From Phaeosaccion multiseriatum (taxonomy: Eukaryota; Ochrophyta, other classes), in the NCBI GenBank assembly GCA_965112735.1, contig OZ218963.1:2418001-2482000 (forward strand): 64,000 nt of DNA, read 5' to 3'. The notes under the pieces are model-generated. The model made no database searches and had not been told where the DNA came from. It worked only from the letters and a program-made list of their open reading frames with translations. The position numbers and the translations under genes were made by a program. This document shows positions 61,338 to 64,000 of the stretch, one piece after another (position 1 is the first letter of the stretch; the number at the start of each line of letters is the position of its first letter).

Positions 61338-61402
61338 GTCCGTGGATCGATTTTTTGGGTCCGTGGAGCGATTTTTTTTGGTCCGTGGAGCGACTTTTTT
61401 CC
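61338..61402. repeat. Three tandem 21-22-bp units just upstream of the AspRS TATA box
   Basis: TCCGTGGAGCGATTTTTT recurs at 61339, 61360 and 61382. Placed directly behind the core promoter, these could be repeated activator sites. That role is inference. Confidence 0.7.
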
Positions 61403-61619
61403 TATAATTTTCTGCTCACCCCCCCCCTTCCCCCTCCTCTAAGAAGGTCAACGCTGCTTAAATAACCACAACTGCTACATTCCAGCAGTAGTAATGGCTT
61501 AGTGAAGGATTTCTCATGGCAGGAACGTGGCAGGGCTGGTAGTAGCAGCAGCAGTCAAGCAAAGAGAGGAACAAATCAAACATTTCAAACCATGACACCA
61601 CCAGCAGCAGCAGAGACAA

Positions 61620-62119
61620 ATGGAGGAGAATGAAGAAGCCTTAGTGGGGCAGCACAAAAGGATGGAACAGCACCACCTGTGTGACAGTCCTGAAGAGATT
61701 TCTGGCGCACAGGGCTCTGAGAATACGAGTGGAAAGGCCGCAGGAGCGCACGACGACGATGACAGTGATTGGGACGACGAGACTTGGACGCAAGCCGTTG
61801 CTCTGGCAGATGAAGCCGCTGCGGCGGTACAACCAGCGACCGCTTCGAAACCGGGCACTCAAGCGGCAGTGGAGACTGAGCTTGCGACAATTGCCGCAGC
61901 ACAGGAGGAGACGCGGTGAAACAATTGCAGACAGCTATGCAGAGATTGAATATCGAGAAGGCGGCTGTAGAAGATGCTTACGAAGTTCGAGGAGGACGAG
62001 GCCGGCCCCTGAAGGGAATAAGCGAGAAGCTGCGGTTGAATGGTGCAGCTATGAAAGGGATTGATGAGAATTTGCTTCTCCCAGCGGAGAAGGAAGAGAA
62101 GCGAGAAAGAGGGCTGTGA
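61620..62119 (+). pseudogene. Broken coding-like region, acidic and coiled-coil
   Basis: The frame from 61620 codes for an acidic protein (DDDDSDWDDETWTQAVALADEAAAA) and stops at 61919. A one-base shift there continues with a coiled-coil-like stretch (KQLQTAMQRLNIEKAAVEDAYE) to 62119. Upstream, the same frame extends through a TGA (EEQIKHFKP-stop-HHQQQQRQ). No domain is recognised. It may be a decayed transposon Gag or a multi-exon gene whose introns I cannot place. Confidence 0.3.
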
Positions 62120-63477
62120 CTTGTCTTCGAGCGCAGACAGGGTAGATGGTGCAAGTGGTGACCACTTCGTAGGGTTTTCTTCGCCGCCCCTTGGTCGCAC
62201 GTCTAAGCGGTACGTTCTCAATGATCTCCTCTTCCTTCTTGATGCCTGGCTGCTCTTGTCCACGCCCCCCGCCCACTCTGGGCCGCCCTTTCTGAACATA
62301 CCTTAACACACTTATTACCCCTGTTGTTCTCGCCCCCTTTTTACATCTTTTTTTGTGCTAGCAGGGGTGAGAAAGACGAGGATGAGGACGAGGAGGATGG
62401 AAATACGGGCGACAAGGGGGGGCGGTGGTGGTGGGGGAGGGTTTGGGAAGAATAGACCACCAGCGCAGACTGAGTTCACTCGAGGCGGCAAGGGATCCAA
62501 AGGAAGGGTTGCCTACCTGGCAAACTCCCTACTACAGGGCCTCGACGCCAAGCCGCCAGTCTGAAGTGGGAGGGCATGCCCAACGTGACGTGTTTGTCTG
62601 GCCCCCCCACCTCTTCCACAACCTTGGAGAGGACCACCAGCAGCCTCTTTGCGCATGGGATGTATCGTCAGAGTGTGTACAAGCTTATGGGTGGACGTCG
62701 CCGCAGCGGGCTGTGTCTGTCACCAGCCTCGAGCAGGAGGAGGAGGAGGAGGAGGAGGAGGGGAGGGAGGGAAGAGGGGGAGGAGGAGGAGGAGGAGGAC
62801 CATCATCATCAGCAGCAAGAGAATCACAAGGGGGAGGAGGGGGGGGGGGGGGAAGGAGGAGGAGAATCAGCTGTGGGAGGAGGAGGAGGAGGAGGAGGAG
62901 GAGGAGGAGGAGGAGTAGGAGTAGGAGTAGCAGGTGGTGCTGGTGCTGGAGGAGACGGGGGGGGGGGGCGGGGGAGGAGGAGGAAGAGTTGCAGGTGCTG
63001 CTGAGGCTGGAGAAGGAGGGGGGGGAAGGAGGAGGACGAGGAGGGGGAGGAGCAGCAGCAGCAGCAGCCGCCACAGCACTGTGGCCGGCACGGAGGATCA
63101 GGGGCAGGAGCATCTGTAGCGCCTGCAGAGGCTGCTGCTGCAGAGGGTGGTGTCGCTTTCGGGGGAGGTGAGAGTACCCACGAGAGGCAGCTATGGAAGA
63201 GGAGGGAGGCCGCGAAAAGGAGAAGAAGAGAGGCAGGCGAGGAGGGAAAGGAGAAGGCGAGGCTCCAGAAAAAGGCAGCGCGGGAAAGGGAAAGATTACA
63301 GCAGGATAAGGACCGGCCAGAGGGTGATTTACCCGTTTCCGTGTGCATAGTATTGTATATACAACACTTAGGTCTTCTACAGTTGCCTCTACTCTGGGGA
63401 GGAGAAGGAGAGAGAGGGGTGTCGCCGCAGGCGGGGAAAATTTCTAATTTCTTTTTTTTCTCCTTTTTTGGGCCGGC
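62120..63477. other. Unresolved region with GGA-rich low complexity
   Basis: Coding-like stretches appear in different plus frames. One near 62200 reads DHFVGFSSPPLGRTSKRYVL. A spliceable frame near 62537-62735 contains GHAQRDVFVWPPHLFHN. A basic, charged frame lies at 63140-63330. Between 62730 and 63060 the DNA is mainly GGA/GGAGGT repeat, which opens all frames on both strands. I cannot assign a gene with confidence. Confidence 0.35.
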
Positions 63478-63500
63478 GGTCGACGGTATAAAAGTGCGCC
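63478..63500 (+). promoter_or_regulatory. TATA-type promoter module, plus strand
   Basis: The plus strand reads GGTCGAC, GG, then TATAAAAGTGCGCC. It is almost the same as the AspRS promoter motif. It predicts transcription to the right starting near 63515-63530. The first ATGs downstream open only very short frames, so the gene would need introns, be non-coding, or extend past the window. Confidence 0.45.
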
Positions 63501-63609
63501 ACTTTACGGTCGTGGGGAGGAAAAGCCATCTGGTGCCATTCTCCATTTTCTCTTCCCTCCCCCAAGTGCGGATTTTCGTGGTTCGCGGTGGCACGAGCAT
63601 GTCCTAAGC

Positions 63610-63704
63610 ACTTGATTAAAGTATACTTTTTTAAAACGTGAGTTAAAGGTCGATGTCCCAAAAAAGTGTAAGCGTTCGTATTAGTTCTATACTTTAATCA
63701 AGTC
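63610..63704. mobile_element. Small inverted-repeat element (MITE-like)
   Basis: ACTTGATTAAAGTATA at 63610-63625 is repeated exactly inverted at 63689-63704, enclosing 63 bp of AT-rich DNA. No target duplication is clear. The remainder to 64000 is AT-richer than the window average and shows no gene. Confidence 0.55.
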
Positions 63705-64000
63705 AAACCGTCATCGTTCGTCAAAATTCGGTCTGAGACCCAAAGATGGCACCTCACAACCAAAGGGCCCCATCTGGTGTGAGAGAATAACACCCCTAAG
63801 TTTCCATCCCTACATAAGGGGTATTTTCAAGATGAGACTTTGACCCACGATAGACTCATTTCGTTACGTATTGGGCCACGTAACCATTACGTAAGGATGT
63901 TACGGTTACACTCTCTCATTTCTCTCTTGGTATATCCCCCTGCCTCTCACCCTTCTTACTTCTCACTTCCTTCTTGGCGAAGAGTGTAAGGTGCAGTTTC

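Noticed and set aside
62425-63600. Gly/Glu-rich frames on plus and Pro/Ser/Leu-rich frame on minus
   Set aside because: They are opened by the GGA repeat, and no domain or splice structure supports the minus frame.

Overview
This is nuclear DNA from a eukaryote. Genes are split by short GT-AG introns (mostly 50-450 bp), base composition is GC-rich, and the gene products are eukaryotic: MCM5, an RME-8/DNAJC13-like protein, a GBF1-type ARF-GEF, a eukaryotic-type aspartyl-tRNA synthetase and a pentatricopeptide (PPR) protein. The PPR style and the chromodomain Ty3/gypsy elements suggest a stramenopile or similar alga. That placement is inference, and I cannot name a genus.

Layout. 1-478: a Gag-like frame running off the left edge. 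720-6443: Ty3/gypsy element 1 (minus), ending 165 bp before a four-exon secretory glycosyltransferase gene (6609-9259, plus). 9320-14100: a nest of LTR elements. A Copia remnant is interrupted by an 86-bp LTR-like insertion and by a complete non-autonomous element carrying a 113-bp satellite, next to a gypsy integrase tail. 14640-15508: a small gene with a probable mitochondrial presequence (minus). 15583-22180: a foldback element split by Ty3/gypsy element 2 (15764-21766). It sits in what was a short divergent promoter between that gene and MCM5 (22347-26622, plus). 26916-38911: a 3,155-residue RME-8 homologue in 11 exons (minus). 39405-46059: a GBF1-like ARF-GEF (minus). 46060-48960: low-complexity DNA and a 5'-truncated non-LTR retrotransposon tail. 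49439-53700: a ten-exon PPR gene (minus). 53771-55200: TIR elements, CTAG-rich repeats and a CCCT array. 55480-61225: a fifteen-exon AspRS gene (minus). 61450-64000: broken coding-like sequence, GGA-rich low complexity, a promoter-like motif and a small hairpin element.

The genes do not form a pathway. RME-8 and GBF1 are same-strand neighbours and both act in membrane traffic. MCM5 serves replication, AspRS translation, and PPR proteins usually act on organelle RNA.

Most notable: the RME-8 homologue lacks the J domain at exactly the expected place. The AspRS carries an N-terminal WHEP domain and uses two GC-AG introns. An 86-bp insertion has TG...CA terminal repeats and a 4-bp target duplication, matching the 4-bp duplications of the larger LTR elements here. 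Both gypsy copies have YIDN in place of the reverse-transcriptase YxDD motif. A core promoter module containing ATAAAAGTGC is shared by at least two genes. Exon junctions were inferred by eye from reading frame, splice signals and remembered family sequences; no transcript data or searches were available.
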